64,000 nt of DNA from positions 62,001-126,000 of the forward strand of contig JAOTOM010004575.1 in the NCBI GenBank assembly GCA_034440615.1, in the 5' to 3' direction. Below are positions 1 to 56,695 of this stretch, piece after piece. How positions within the stretch are numbered: the first letter of the stretch is position 1; each line of letters begins with the position of its first letter. The translations under genes were made by a program, and so were the position numbers. Below the pieces are notes generated by a model. That model saw nothing but the letters and a program-made list of their open reading frames with translations, had not been told where the DNA came from and ran no database searches. Source of the stretch: Ashinkailepas kermadecensis. Its lineage: Eukaryota > Arthropoda > Thecostraca > Neolepadidae.

Positions 1-815
1 CAACTATCCGAGTGGAGAGAGGACGGTATCAGTGTGGCAAACTGGCACCACAGCTTTCAGTTTACCAGAGTTACTAGGCATCAACACTTGTCGAATTGTC
101 TTGTCATTCATGTAGATGCATCACAAAACGGTAACTTTCTTACCACTGCCATACGATGTAAGGAGAAGCTTCCGGTCCAAACCCAGGTGTGAGTTTCGGG
201 GAGTGAAGATGAACCTGCATCTGATACTGAGAATTCCCTCATTGATTGAACCTGTGCCATTCGATCGTACCATCACAACATCCGTGGCGAAAAATACGAC
301 ATTGCAATGGTTATCCTTTCAATTTTGTATTGACAACACAATGACGTAAATAGTTCACCTCACAGGGACGAATAATTCACGATGAATCCTTATTCAACAT
401 ATTTCCACCAAAACAATGCTCCCGGTGGTGTGTGTCTACCGAGAGTGGTCTCGGACATGCGTGGATCCAATCCGACGAGCCTGACATCGCTCCCGGCCAG
501 GGATAGGTCAAAGTAACTCTAGAGCTCAGCATTATTCACTTCTTGTCCCCCGGCTAGTCCGGTCATTGGCAGCTATACCACTGCGAACTGTGGGCGGGGG
601 AGGGGGGGTATGACATTAGCTGACTCGAAGTTCGTTTTGTCGTCCAAAAGCCGAGTTCACCCATGGCTATTTGGCGACTTGCGTATCATCATATAATGAG
701 ATTCTTTGGACGCCGTCGTCTCGCCCTTGAACCCATCTCTAGGTGCCATTCAGCCAGCGCACCGTACCTCCAGAACAAACACCAAATTGTTTGACTGAAT
801 GTGCGCTGCGTATTG
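1..815. other. Intron of the NWD2-like gene, unique sequence
   Basis: No coding segment, RNA gene or tandem array is supported here. It is taken as intron because exon 1 in the window has an acceptor at its left edge. A G-run lies at 596-608. Confidence 0.4.
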
Positions 816-819
816 CAGG

Positions 820-45576
<44,757 letters not shown>

Positions 45577-45639
45577 GTCAGGTCAACACGGACAGTCACT
45601 CTGCTCAGCACGACTCGCCCCGCTGGGCCAGACATCAGG

Positions 45640-46026
45640 TCAGGTGTATCAGATCAGATATATCAGATCAAAGATACTAGTTCATATTTACCAGATCAGA
45701 AATATCAGATCAAATATACCAGATCAGGTGAAACTATGTCATGCAGTCTCCAATCGAGAAGGGCTGGTTGAGGGAATGTGTAACAAATCCATCCGTAGTT
45801 TGTCACCGTTTACCACACAAACATGTGATCCACGACCCTCGACATGTGTGTACTGGGCACTGGCTGCACGATGAGGTAGCCCGACGCCGTGCTGTTTTTC
45901 ACGAGGCGGGCCAACAGCACGGACTGGTTCTGGTGCGACACTGGTCAGTGGCCAGTGATTGTGGTGGTGCTGAACTACCCCGGTGCGACACTGGTCAGTG
46001 GCCAGTGATTGTGGTGGTGCTGAACA
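45640..46026. repeat. ATATCAGATCA repeat and a 50-bp tandem duplication
   Basis: 45640-45727 repeats an ATATCAGATCA word about seven times. At 45932 and 45982 two copies of GGTGCGACACTGGTCAGTGG stand 50 bp apart. Confidence 0.88.
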
Positions 46027-46374
46027 TCGTGTTAAAGGGAATCCGCTGTACTGCAGTCTAACGTGATGTGACGGAGGTGGAGTTGTCCATCAGCCACCTG
46101 AGCCGTCATGCATCGCAATTGCAGCACCTTATGTGGAACTGATGTGAGATAATACAACATCCCATCCGCCATAAGCCAGCAGTACTGGAAGTACCCAGCG
46201 GTTAGAGTGTGTGAGATGAGAACCAGCAGTAGTAGCGGCATTTTGTATATGTGCGCCTCCGGGCATATCGTCACAATTAGGTCATCGGGTCAAGTGTTGT
46301 TTTATTGCTTCAGAACATGCCGCCCCGTGAACAGCCTAGCACCACTTGGCGCTGATGTACGGCGTGTGTTTCAG

Positions 46375-46459
46375 GAGTGCGGTGGCGTGGGAGGCGACGG
46401 AAGGGTTAGCTTGTCAGCTCATCCACTGCACAGCCACCGAGGTGGAAGAGGAGGATTAA
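46375..46459 (+). CDS. Candidate terminal exon of the NWD2-like gene
   Basis: A GTGTGTTTCAG acceptor is followed, in the phase required by exon 17, by SAVAWEATEGLACQLIHCTA and TEVEEED, then TAA. The phase, the acceptor and an acidic end before a stop favour it. I do not recognise the sequence, and known family C-termini are longer. The frame could be open by chance. Confidence 0.27.
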
Positions 46460-46649
46460 GCCATCACATGTTGCAGAACACCACCTGTCGCATATGTGAC
46501 AGGAGAGAAGGGGGAGGAGGACGAGGAGGTGGTGGTGTTGGTGGTTAGTTTCGTATATTAGGAGCAATTTCGTGCAATATTCTTAGCACTATTTTGAACT
46601 CGAGAGTTTCGCTTGACTGTGTACGTAAGTATGTAATTCTTCCTTGTGA

Positions 46650-47060
46650 CATTCGCTACACGTCACCAGTCACCAGTTTCTGGTCGTGTTGTTATTCTGT
46701 AACTTCATTGTGACGTTCATTACACGTCACCAGTTTCTGGTCGTGTTGCCACTCTGTTTCATTGTGACGTTCGCTACACGTCACCAGTCACCAGTTTCTG
46801 GTCGTGTTGCCACTCTGTAACTTCATTGTGACGTTCGCTACACGTCACCAGTTTCTGGTCGTGTTGCCACTCAGTTTCATTGTGACGTTCGCTACACGTC
46901 ACCAGTCACCAGTTTCTGGTCGTGTTGCCATTCTGTAGCTTCATTGTGACGTTCGCTACACGTCACCAGTCACCAGTTTCTGGTCGTGTTGCCATTCTGT
47001 AGCTTCATTGTGACGTTCGTTACACGTCACCAGTCACCAGTTTCTGGTCGTGTTCGCATT
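46650..47060. repeat. Minisatellite, 56-64 bp unit, 7 copies
   Basis: Unit: TTCATTGTGACGTTCGCTAC, ACGTCACCAGTCACCAGTTT, CTGGTCGTGTTGCC. Contains TGACGT/ACGTCA half-palindromes. An 8-bp internal CAGTCACC duplication varies between copies. Confidence 0.94.
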
Positions 47061-47239
47061 ATACGTTAGATATGCGATCAGTCACTGCCTTTCCTCGTGA
47101 GGTTTGCACTACGCCGCCGTTGGTCTTGCTGGACGAAATACAGGCCGGCTGTGACGCGTCCTGTGCCGTCCGATGTGGTGTGTGGCGCATCGTCTCATCG
47201 GTGGCACGTTATCAGGCTCGGTACGATATGCGCAGATTC

Positions 47240-47628
47240 CGCCTCGGGGATGTTATATGTATGGGCTTCGCCACGGGGGGATGTTATATGTATGGCTTCG
47301 CAACGGGGGTGTTATATGCATGGCTCCACCACAGAGGGATGTTATATGCATGACTCGCAACTGGGGGAAGCTATATGCATGGCATATAATGCCACAGGGG
47401 GATGTTATATGCATGGGCTCCACCACACTGGGATGTTATATGCATGACTCGCAACTGGGGCAAGTTATATGCATGGCATATAACGCCACATGGGGATGTT
47501 ATATGCATGGGTTCCACCACAGGGGGTGCTATATGTATGGGCTCCACCACAGGGGGAAGTTATATGCATGACTCGTAACTGGGGGAAGGTATATGCATGG
47601 CATATAACGGCACATGGGGATGTTATAT
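47240..47628. repeat. Minisatellite, about 30 bp unit (GGGATGTTATATGCATGGGC)
   Basis: About 12 diverged copies with TTATATGCATG cores. The right end touches the inverted-repeat element. Confidence 0.92.
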
Positions 47629-48938
47629 TAACCCACTAGTCTCCTCAATCATTGATTTGGCCACTTGATCATCGACCCCCCCCCCCCAATCAGATTGAAG
47701 CTTAACCATGAACCTATGGGCGCGCACCAGATACAAATGGTTTTCGGAGCAGCTTTGCCGATCAGGAAGGTCATTTGCCTCCTCTCCACAACCAATTTCA
47801 TAAAGTGACAACCATGGTGTTGGAGCCATTCGGGGGCAGCGGGTTATCACCGGTTGCTTTAGTTAACCCGCGCCGTCTCGGTGGGGGGGGTGTCGTTATC
47901 GACCCCCTTAAGGTTTTCCGCGGATAGTGAAAGGGCGGCGCGCGGTAGCGCGCCAAAATTTGACATACCTTTTCCCACATCAATTTGGCATGTTGGGTCA
48001 AAATTTTTAAGTCAGGTCATCTAAGGTCAACGAGTTAGTCAAGGTCAAGTGGGTCTCTTCCAAAAAAGTTAAACCAGTCGTCACGCTTTAACGGATGAAG
48101 ATATTCTAATGAAACTTTCAGCGTTTGCTTATCTTTAGGGGCGCAACAAAACGCACCAGAGGAATTTTTTATTTCATCCGTTTTTGATTACTTATTAGTT
48201 TTGCATAATTGCCCATTATAGTTAAAATCGAAGATTCTGGCTAACGTAAGCATTTTTATTGGAGCAAGATGTCTTCGAACAACGTTTTTCGGTCCGCTCT
48301 ACCCATTAGAAAAGGAAAATTAAATAAAACTTTAAAACTCAACATTGTAAAATTTAAATTTTAAAAAAAATTGGTGGGTAAACATGTTATGGCCCTGGTC
48401 GATTTCGCTTTCCTTTTCTGATTCCAAATAAAAAAATTATTCAGATCTCCCCCAAAATGAACTCCCAGAGCCAGAAACATGATGTAAGTCGTGAAAACCT
48501 AGGCCCCCTAGAGACGTCACTTTTAGGGGGATAAAATTTTGAGGGTGATGTCTGACCCTACTCGTCGAGCGATTTCTGATAACACCTCTTCCGTTTTCGT
48601 GCGACGCTTAGTTTGGAGGTTAGAGGGGGGTGGGGTCCCTATCGACCCCCGCGAGACGGGGTGCGAGGATATGACCGGAAAGAGGGAGGGTTAAGAAGCG
48701 TGATGGGTCGATACGAATCGTCTTCGGCTTTCTCACCAGAACCGTGTGTGAGAGGTCATGGGTGTTATTTTGTGAAGCTAGTTTGGGGGAAGAGAGGAAA
48801 ATGACCTTTTTGATGGTCAAAAAGCTGCCCCGAAAACTATTTGTATCTTGTGCACGTCCATATGCCCAATGGTTAAGCTTCAGCCCGATTGGGGAGGGGG
48901 GCGGAAATCGATGATTGAGGGGGTTAGTAACCCCCTTA
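47628..48938. mobile_element. Element with long inverted repeat arms
   Basis: Left arm (47628-47820: CCTCAATCATTGATT, GAAGCTTAACCATG, AGATACAAATGGTTTTCGG) is the reverse complement of the right arm (48750-48938: CGAAAACTATTTGTATCTTG, ATGGTTAAGCTTCAG, GATGATTGAGG), imperfectly over about 190 bp. The arms may extend inward. Interior is AT-rich with no transposase seen. Probably a non-autonomous TIR or foldback element. Confidence 0.6.
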
Positions 48939-49139
48939 GCATATCCAAAGCGACACTCCTGTGTGAGGTGTCAACTTTCCCCATTCGACGGGTCGGTGAT
49001 CTAGATGCTTTGGGAGGAAACTCGGGAAAGCGTGGGTTGGCGGAAGATAATATTTTCCTCATAAAATGTGTTTAGTTTTCGAAAGCATACTAATTTAGTG
49101 CAAATAAATCGGGAAAAAACTGTCTTGGAGGAGGCGAGG

Positions 49140-49320
49140 AATGACCCCCGTTTGGGCACTGGCCCCTCAATCATTAATTTAGCCCCCTCAACAATCTATT
49201 TGCCCCTCAATCAGGCTTAGCCTTTTGGCCTAAGCGTACACTAAAATAAAATTCGGACAGTTTTGACCACCAAAAAGGTAATTTCCCCATCAATCAACTT
49301 CATAATGTGACGCCCATGCA
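49140..49320. repeat. Third copy of the inverted-repeat arm
   Basis: GCCCCTCAATCATTAATTTA, CCCCTCAATCAGGCTTAG and CAACTTCATAATGTGACGCC correspond, in the same order, to the left arm at 47640-47815. It may be a solo end or a second, truncated element. Confidence 0.55.
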
Positions 49321-49339
49321 GTGGTGTACCGAAGGGGGG

Positions 49340-50870
49340 GGGGGAATTGGTGGAATTTCCCCTCCCCCCTCTGAGAGGTCGTGAGGCCCCCAAGAATTGC
49401 GCTGGTCCTCATAAAAATTGCTTCAGGCTCCCGAAAAATCGCGCTCGGGACCCACGTCACACCGGGGCCCATAAAAATCACATTGGGGGCCCCAAAAAGT
49501 CGTACAGCGGCCCACAAAAAGAAAGCTGGGCCCCAGAAATCGCCTCAAAATCACATTGGGGCCCCCAAAGTCATTCCGAGGTCCAGAAAATGACGCTGGG
49601 GCTCCCAAAAAATGTACCGGGCCCCCGAAAATACAGCTCGGGCCCAAAATATCGCATCTGTGTACATACAATACTATAGGGGCCCCAAAAAGTTGCGCAA
49701 GGTACCATGAAAATGAAGCCGGGGGCCCCAAAATCGTACCAAGGCCCCTGCAAATCACATTGGGGACCTAAAAATCGTTCCGGCCCATTAAAATGATGCT
49801 GGGGCTTCAACAAGTGGGACCGGGCCCCTGAAAATATCGCTGGGGACCCCAAGACGTCACGCCGGGGCGCCCGAATAGTGGCACAGGGCCTTCGAAAATG
49901 ACGCCGGGGTCCCAAGAAGACTGGCTGGGTCCCTCAAAATCACATTGGGGGCCTACAAAATTCGCGCCCGGGGTTGGGATGACCGAGTGGTTAAGGTTTT
50001 GAGCTCTGGGTACCAAAGGTCCCGGGTTCAACACTCGCACCGCTCGGGACCTTTCTCAATCCCGCGGCCCACCGGCAAAACAGTGTCGGTGGCCAGCCGT
50101 CACTAGCCGTGAATGTGCATAAACTGCGTCATGAATCACCTGATAAACAAGCGCCTGGGCACATGAAAATCATGCTGAGGGTCCAAGAAAGTCGTGCCGG
50201 GGTTCATGAAAATCACGACGGGGGCCCCACAATGTTTGGCCGGACCCCCTGAAAAACAAACTGAGCTTGAGGATATCAAAATGTCGCGCACGGGCCCGTT
50301 AGAATCACACTCGGGATCGACATGGAAAATCACTCTGGCGTCCCAACAATCGCTCCAAAAGCCCCCAAAACGTATTGACCCCCCCCCCCCAAAGTGGCGA
50401 TGTCACTAAAATTCGCGCTATGGATCCCAACAAATAACGACGGGGGCCCAAAAAAATCGCACTTAGACCGAAGAATCTCACGCCGCTGCCCTTGAAAATC
50501 TCACTGGAGGCCAAAGCCTTACACCGGATCCCCACTAGTTGCAGCTGGCTTCCCAAAAACCAATTCCTACCCGAAATGTCGCTCTGGGGACATAAAACTT
50601 GCGTCAAAGACTGAAAAAAACGCGTCGGGCCCCGGAAAAGGAAACGTGTTGGGGCACCGTGAAAAAGAACGCACCGGAAGCCCGAAGAATCGTACCTGGG
50701 CCCAAAAATATCGCGCACGGGGCTTACAAAAATAGAACTGGACCAAACAAATTGCAAAGGTATTCCATGGAATCGACCCGGGCATCAGAAAACTGAGAGC
50801 AGGTCCCGAAAACAAGATATCCGAAAGGCCTTTCTACTCTGAAGGGTGCCATCGGCTGAAAAAAACAACC
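49340..50870. repeat. Very degenerate array of GGGCCCC...AAAATCGC units
   Basis: About 40 poorly conserved units of 30-38 bp share a GGGGCCCC-like part and a CAAAAATCGC/AAATCACAT part. A SINE at about 49970-50150 interrupts it. Frames across it have no codon-like character. Confidence 0.8.
49970..50150 (+). mobile_element. tRNA-derived SINE, second family
   Basis: GGATGACCGAGTGGTTAAGG gives an A box and CCCGGGTTCAACACTCGCAC a B box, 30-60 bases apart as in Leu/Ser-type tRNA. An unrelated 3' body (GTGTCGGTGGCCAGCCGTCA) follows. It sits within the degenerate array. Confidence 0.65.
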
Positions 50871-50929
50871 TTGAGCAACCGTACTGGCGTACCAAAGAGG
50901 AAAGTCCCTCCCCTCTTGAAGGGGTGGGC

Positions 50930-51215
50930 TCCCACGAATTGAGCGACTCAGGGCTCTCTCCAATGACTGGAGTCCTCTCCGGCGAACAGGGGACCCTCTC
51001 CATTAGCTCAGGGCCCTTTCCATTGACTCAAGGACCCTCCTTGTTGGTCAGCCCACGGCCCATCCAACGCTCAGAGGCTCTCTCCGTCAGCTCAGAAGCT
51101 CATTATATTAGCCTGGCTCAGGGGCCCTGTTTGTCGGCTCGGGGCCTCTCCATCAGACTGAGACCCCTTGCGCCGGCTCAGGGGCCCTTCACGTCGGCCC
51201 GGGGACCCTTGCCGG
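50930..51215. repeat. Degenerate GCTCAGGGGCCCTCTCC repeat
   Basis: About nine diverged units of 25-30 bp such as GGCTCAGGGGCCCTTCACGT. Confidence 0.75.
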
Positions 51216-51344
51216 GACAGCGGCACCGGCTTCCAACTCGCTGTACAAACTATACCAGGTCCACGCTACCCATCCGTTCAGCGATTGCGATGGTCTGTGG
51301 TCTCCGCAACGACCCAAAACGTAGTGCTAAATGTTAAGTTTTTT

Positions 51345-51690
51345 TGTTCAGATACGAACCCGCTACCCTGTTGTCATTGGGACTTCGGGACGCATCAACT
51401 GCATCAGCTATACAGTGCCCGAACCCGCTGCCTGTTGATATTGGAGCTCAGGGACGCATCAACTGCATCAGCTATACAGTGCCCGAACCCGCTGCCTGTT
51501 GATATTGGAGCTAAGGGACGCATCAACTGCATCAGCTATACAGTGCCCGAACCCGCTGCCTGTTGATATTGGAGCTAAGGGACGCATCAACTGCATCAGC
51601 TATACAGTGCCCGAACCCGCTGCCTGTTGATATTGGAGCTGAGGGACGTATCAACTGCATCAGCTATACAGTGCCCGAACCCGCTACCCG
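51345..51690. repeat. Minisatellite, 64 bp unit, 5 copies
   Basis: Unit: GCTGCCTGTTGATATTGGAG, ACGCATCAACTGCATCAGCT, ATACAGTGCCCGAACCC. First and last copies share CCGCTACCC at their outer ends. Confidence 0.95.
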
Positions 51691-51894
51691 AGTGAATCTG
51701 ATTCTGACGGTGGTGCAAGCAAGTTGGCGCGTTATTAAGATTACGAAAATAATCCTGGGTCCAGACTGCAGCTAAATTTCCACAAAAGCTGCGCCGAGGA
51801 GGCGAACCCGACCACCATCGCGGGACCATATGCAGGCGAGTCGAGAACCTCATCACAAACGAATATTCAATAGCCACAGCCTGTGACGCCACGC

Positions 51895-52010
51895 CTTCCA
51901 GCACCACCCGCCTGCCGGACCGTCCAGCACCACCCGCCTGCCGGACCGTCCAGCACCACCCGCCTACCTGACCGTCCAGCACCACCCGCCTACCGGACCG
52001 CCGCAGTGAC
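51895..52010. repeat. Minisatellite, 26 bp unit (GACCGTCCAGCACCACCCGC)
   Basis: Four to five copies, CTGCCG or CTACCG/CTACCT variants. Confidence 0.94.
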
Positions 52011-52171
52011 AATGCCGGCGCCATCACAGGCGGGGCTGGACTTCCTACGCAATTCCGGATTTGGAGAGGATAATCTTCGAGCTATTAAATTTGGATGACT
52101 TTTAACGTCAGTAATTTTGCACAATCTTGATGGCACCTAATTGAACTCCGTAATGTAACGACTATATTTGT

Positions 52172-52369
52172 CATTGCGTGTAAAGAAAACATACGACCTT
52201 CAATATACCAGGAGGTGCTGAGTTGACATCAAAAGTAACGTTAAGGATTATACTTTATTACTCAAGGATTATACCTTGAGTAATAAAGTATAATCCTTAA
52301 CGTTACTTTTGATGTCAACTCAGCACCTCCTGGTATATTGAAGGTCGTATGTTTTCTTTACACGCAATG
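52172..52369. repeat. Perfect inverted repeat, 96-bp arms, 6-base loop
   Basis: Arm 52172-52267 (CATTGCGTGTAAAGAAAACA ... ACTCAAGG) is exactly complementary to 52274-52369 (CCTTGAGT ... CACGCAATG). The loop is ATTATA. GACTATATTTGT lies immediately left of the hairpin (52160-52171) and again at 52413-52424. Confidence 0.97.
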
Positions 52370-52424
52370 TCTAAAACCCAGGAGCATCTAAGAGCCATTC
52401 TTCGTTGTATTAGACTATATTTGT

Positions 52425-53308
52425 AGGAATAATAAATGTACCAAAAGAAACCAAGAAACAAGAGTTGTATCAATATATTTATTCCATAAATATATATAAT
52501 GTGTTACCGGAATTAGAGCACGCGGAACCGCAGGCTGAAAAACTCATAGGCTTGGCCATCTTTATCAAACAGCATCGCACTATTTCATTATTAACCAGCC
52601 GCATACAAACGTCTAGCGAGACATTTTCCAGAAATAATCGTGCTCTAGACGACACAAATCAAGGACAAAGATGTCTTTGGTTTGCTAGCCCTGCATCATA
52701 CAAGCTTCTATTTACAAATATGTATATATTGTTGTCACAGCGAGACTAGATAACGCATTCCCTGCACAGCAGCGTGGAAGAAATTGAGCATAAATAGTAG
52801 GTGGCACCGTCTGGACTCTGGCACACCGCTGCTCTCCCAGACCCTCCGGCGAAGCCAGCAAAATCTGCGTAACAGCGGGCTGTGGTGATGAATATCGCGC
52901 GGAACCTCGGTTATTCCGATAACCTTGCAGGAGACTCATGCTGGCTGTGAGACTCATGTTAATAGCTATTAGGGATACATATAGGCACGTGTTTGCGGTT
53001 CGCATGCTCACAACATTCGGTGACAAGGCACATGCCTGCGGTTCGGTACGGGACACTCAGCACTCAGGTGCGAGGACAGTCTGGCTATCCTGGCTTAAGG
53101 CTTCAAACTTCAATGGCGATAGGCCGAGCCAGCGTCTCGTCGGCCCCATGATCGGATAATGACATGACGTTCAACATCAACAGTAACGACCGGCAGTCAC
53201 TTCATGAAAGTCAGTGGTTATGTTTAAACGCGTGCTCTTTCGTCTCCCTCCGAAGTCATCATCGATATCTGAGAAATATCCATCATCTAGCACGTCCATC
53301 GTAAGCTA
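52425..53308. other. Intergenic, unique sequence
   Basis: No supported feature. Confidence 0.4.
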
Positions 53309-53466
53309 GGTGGTGGTGGTTGTGACTTTATGACGCACTCAGCAGCTAAAACTATATGGCATCGCCTGCCTCTCACCCTAGCAGGAAGGGCGGGCATCGC
53401 AGGGAGTCGAACCCCGTACCTCTGGCGTGCCAGACGCTCAGCTTAACCACTCAGCTACCGACGCCC
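53309..53466 (-). mobile_element. tRNA-derived SINE, copy 2
   Basis: On the - strand GGCGTCGGTAGCTGAGTGGT (A box) and ACGGGGTTCGACTCCCTGCG (B box) form a good tRNA-like head. The body CCCGCCCTTCCTGCTAGGGT is shared with 9090-9250. The 3' end is CACAACCACCACCACC. It is the better-preserved copy. Confidence 0.78.
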
Positions 53467-53937
53467 TTTCCTTTGCTAGGTGAATCCATCCTTTGCATGT
53501 CAAAAGCCACGTACGACGTCTTGATTCCCGGTTTCTTGTCTTGATTCCCACTTGACTGCCCGGGGAAAATGTGAAGGGCGGCGACCAGCCCACAACACAC
53601 GGAACTTAACGAATAACGTGTAGCAAACACGACACATTACCACACGCCAATCATATTGGGATATGACGAACACAGGCCAGTCCCAGACTCACGGTGTCGC
53701 ACGGGCTCGCCGCTGATGACCTCATGTTGCCCGTGCGGTGTCCCGCAGCGTCACCCCCGGGGAGTTACGAGCCGCCCACTCGCCCGCTCCGAGATATACG
53801 CATCTCGGTGCGCGCTAACCGGGGAAAAAAATACACGAAATTGTTGGGCCTCCAAAATCAGTCCCACAGTCACCATAGCGCGCTGTGCATTACGTGAAGA
53901 ACTTAATAGGACCTGCAAGTCGAAGAGTAAAAGTGCA

Positions 53938-54016
53938 GCCTCAGTGGTACATCCTCAGTGGTACATCCTCAGTGGTACAGCCTCAGTGGTACATCCTCAG
54001 TGGTACAGCCTCAGTG
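53938..54016. repeat. Minisatellite, 14 bp unit (TCAGTGGTACATCC)
   Basis: Six copies with CATCC/CAGCC variants. Confidence 0.94.
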
Positions 54017-56229
54017 ATTTTGAAGGGGCCTGGTAGTTGGTCTGACCGTGGGATGGACATGGACTGGGCTTCGGCGTGTGGGCTGCCCTGATGAGCGTGT
54101 TCTGAGGTAGTTTCGAAGACCGTTCTAATGAGGGAATTACGCATAACAAGAGGCACGCAGCTAGGAGTTCGAGTTAGGAGTTCGCTAGGGAATCTTTCGC
54201 TCTTGAAAAAGTAACCTTTTTGGCAGGATGAAATAAGGCAGGACGTTTGTATTTGGCAGGGTTGCTCTTTAACCTGCATGTTGTGCACACATGTAATTTG
54301 GGATGATATCAATGGCACCCGGCAAGAGACATGTATGGATGAAAAATTGACATTTAATCAAGGTATACATCAATGGCAAAGAGTCATGCAAGAGCAGCAT
54401 GACGAAAAAGTACTCGAATTTTGCAGCCTCGTGATCTATTGTTGCAATCAACCTGAAAACCTGCAAACTGAACTGCCACCGAACATAAATTTCGTCACCT
54501 AGAAATAACATGCAACCAAGAAATGAAACAGCGCAATAGAAATTGGATTGAGTATGATATGAAGAGACTAAGACGACAACGCAAGAACGAATCCGAACAA
54601 GCACATCACTATTCATCATTGTTTTTGTATTGCATAAGCTAAGTGGACAAATCATGCCTACCCCGCCGTTGATTTCTCAGTGCCCTCGACAGGCTACAGT
54701 GCCCTAGAATGCGACGTCGCTAATCTCTACGTCCTTTGCCACTCGGCCAACTGATATATTCACCTCCATGCTGCGCAATAACAGCCACCAGCTGCCTGGA
54801 TGTACCTGTAAGTAAATACAAATACAAGTAGGAGGCGACACATCCGAGGCTTTCTTAACAAACATTCCATAGTCTGTATATTATAGTCGATATAATTTAT
54901 GTATCAAGTGCTTTCTGGCTGTGGCCAGAAAGCACTTCTGTCTGGCGTAACTCTGGCGTAACTCTGCGACTCCTCCCAGAACCGCGCCCTAAAATAAATA
55001 TCAGACGTGGCTGTCAATTTCACTTACCCTGCCTCCAGCCGCTTTAACATTCTTCCCGTGTCCCTGTCATCACATTTAAAACGCTTGGGATCACCTCACT
55101 CGTTCTCTAGAATAACCGTTTTAGTGGTGCATAATGGTCCTTGCATTTGGTTATGTGCAATGTCCGTTCTAGCCTCAGCTTACTCATTTTGGTAACGCAA
55201 AATATGGTTGCTCGATAAGATAAAGACGCACGTATGCACAACACCAGTCTAAAGGCACGTACATTCAGACCTAAAAACTAGTGTTAGCCACGCCAGCCGC
55301 TAAAACGGATCCAACCGGCTTAAAAGGCTAGAACTGGCTACTACTTGCTTAAATGAGCTAGACAGTTTTATTTGAATGCCGAAGGTGGGAAAATGTGTTC
55401 AATTATTGGACTTACAACACAAATCCAACAGCTTCATGTCGTTCCTTTGAACTAGTAGTGTTTTCCAGGTGGGACGATTCTACTTCAAAGCACTACGAAC
55501 ATCATTGAACAATAAGCGTATTGCCAAATTCCAAAGCTGTGCTGAAGCAAACCAAGGCTCGATCAATAAACACCTACGAACACTACAACTCAACCCATGT
55601 TCACAAATTAGAGCTGGTCCTCAAATATAACTGTTTCACAAATCCGGGACCCTACCTAGCTTCCCAAAGGCTGAGGAGAATTTTGAAGCCAGTGCAGGCA
55701 TGTATCTAGCATAAGCTCAAAGGGTGAAAAATTTAATGCTCCAAATCACCACAGGACATGGCTGAAGATCTCGGGCAAGTTGGGAGGCTTTGGACTTCCC
55801 CTGGTTTGATACCCTGCTAATGTTAGCTTGTCATTTCCCTACTTAATCTGACAATTTGTGGACCCGGCCCCTGCTGGTTTGGTGAGAGATCTCCACCTTT
55901 GCTCCACCACATTCGTACGCATGAGAGAGGAAGTTACTAACCCATTGCGAGTAACCATGAAACTTTCTTGTTCTCGCCCAATTGTGAAATAAACCCTTCA
56001 AAGAAATGGATTTTCGTCCTCTTAATAAGTCATCTGCTTCGAACTTAACCATTTCAAACATGCTTTATTTTATTCGCCTATTAAGCTGTTGCATAATTCC
56101 GTAGGAGACAAGCCATATTTTTCCTGATCCATGATAAAGTAGACCGAACTGGATATAAACTGAAGCCAAGTGAAGCATGGGCAAGTTACAGCCACAGTTT
56201 ATGGGCCCAATACCAGCTGGATAGATATC
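54017..56229. other. Intergenic, unique AT-rich sequence
   Basis: About 2.2 kb with only short frames. Probably contains the SelO 3' UTR near its right end, but I could not place a polyadenylation signal with confidence. Confidence 0.35.
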
Positions 56230-56695
56230 TCACGGGCTCGGTACAAGCTGAGGAAGTCCAGGTACAGCTCGTGAGCCAAGTATTATCAGGAGCAGCTCAG
56301 AAACATCTCCTGGATCTACTGTTAGCTGGAGCAGCCGAGGGAGAACTCGGAACAACACGCGTGGGCCCAGTCCTAGCTGGAGAAGCTCAGGAACATCTCT
56401 CCTGGGCCCAGTGCTAATTGGAGAACCTCAGAAACATCTCCTGGGCCTAGTGCTAGCTGGAGCAGCTAAGGGACAGCTCGTGAGCCAAATATCACCTGTA
56501 GCAGCTCAGGAACATCTCCTGGGTCTAGTCCTAGCTGGAGCAGCTGAGGGACAACTCGGACCAACACGCGTGGGCCCAGTTCTAGCTGAAGCTCAGGAAC
56601 ATCTCCTGGGCCCAGTGCTAGCTGGAGCAGCTGAGGGACAGCTGGTGTGCCCAGTGCTAGCTGGAGCAGCTGAGGGACAGCTGGTGGGCCCAGTC
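56230..56695. repeat. Array built from the SelO C-terminal codons and stop
   Basis: Words GCTAGCTGGAGCAGCTGAGG, GACAGCTCGTGAGCC and CTCAGGAACATCTCCTGGGC recur about eight times. The first is the reverse complement of the SelO end (CCTCAGCTGCTCCAGCTAGC, coding LSCSS-stop). The unit is 40-90 bp and variable. The rightmost copy is the gene itself. Confidence 0.85.
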
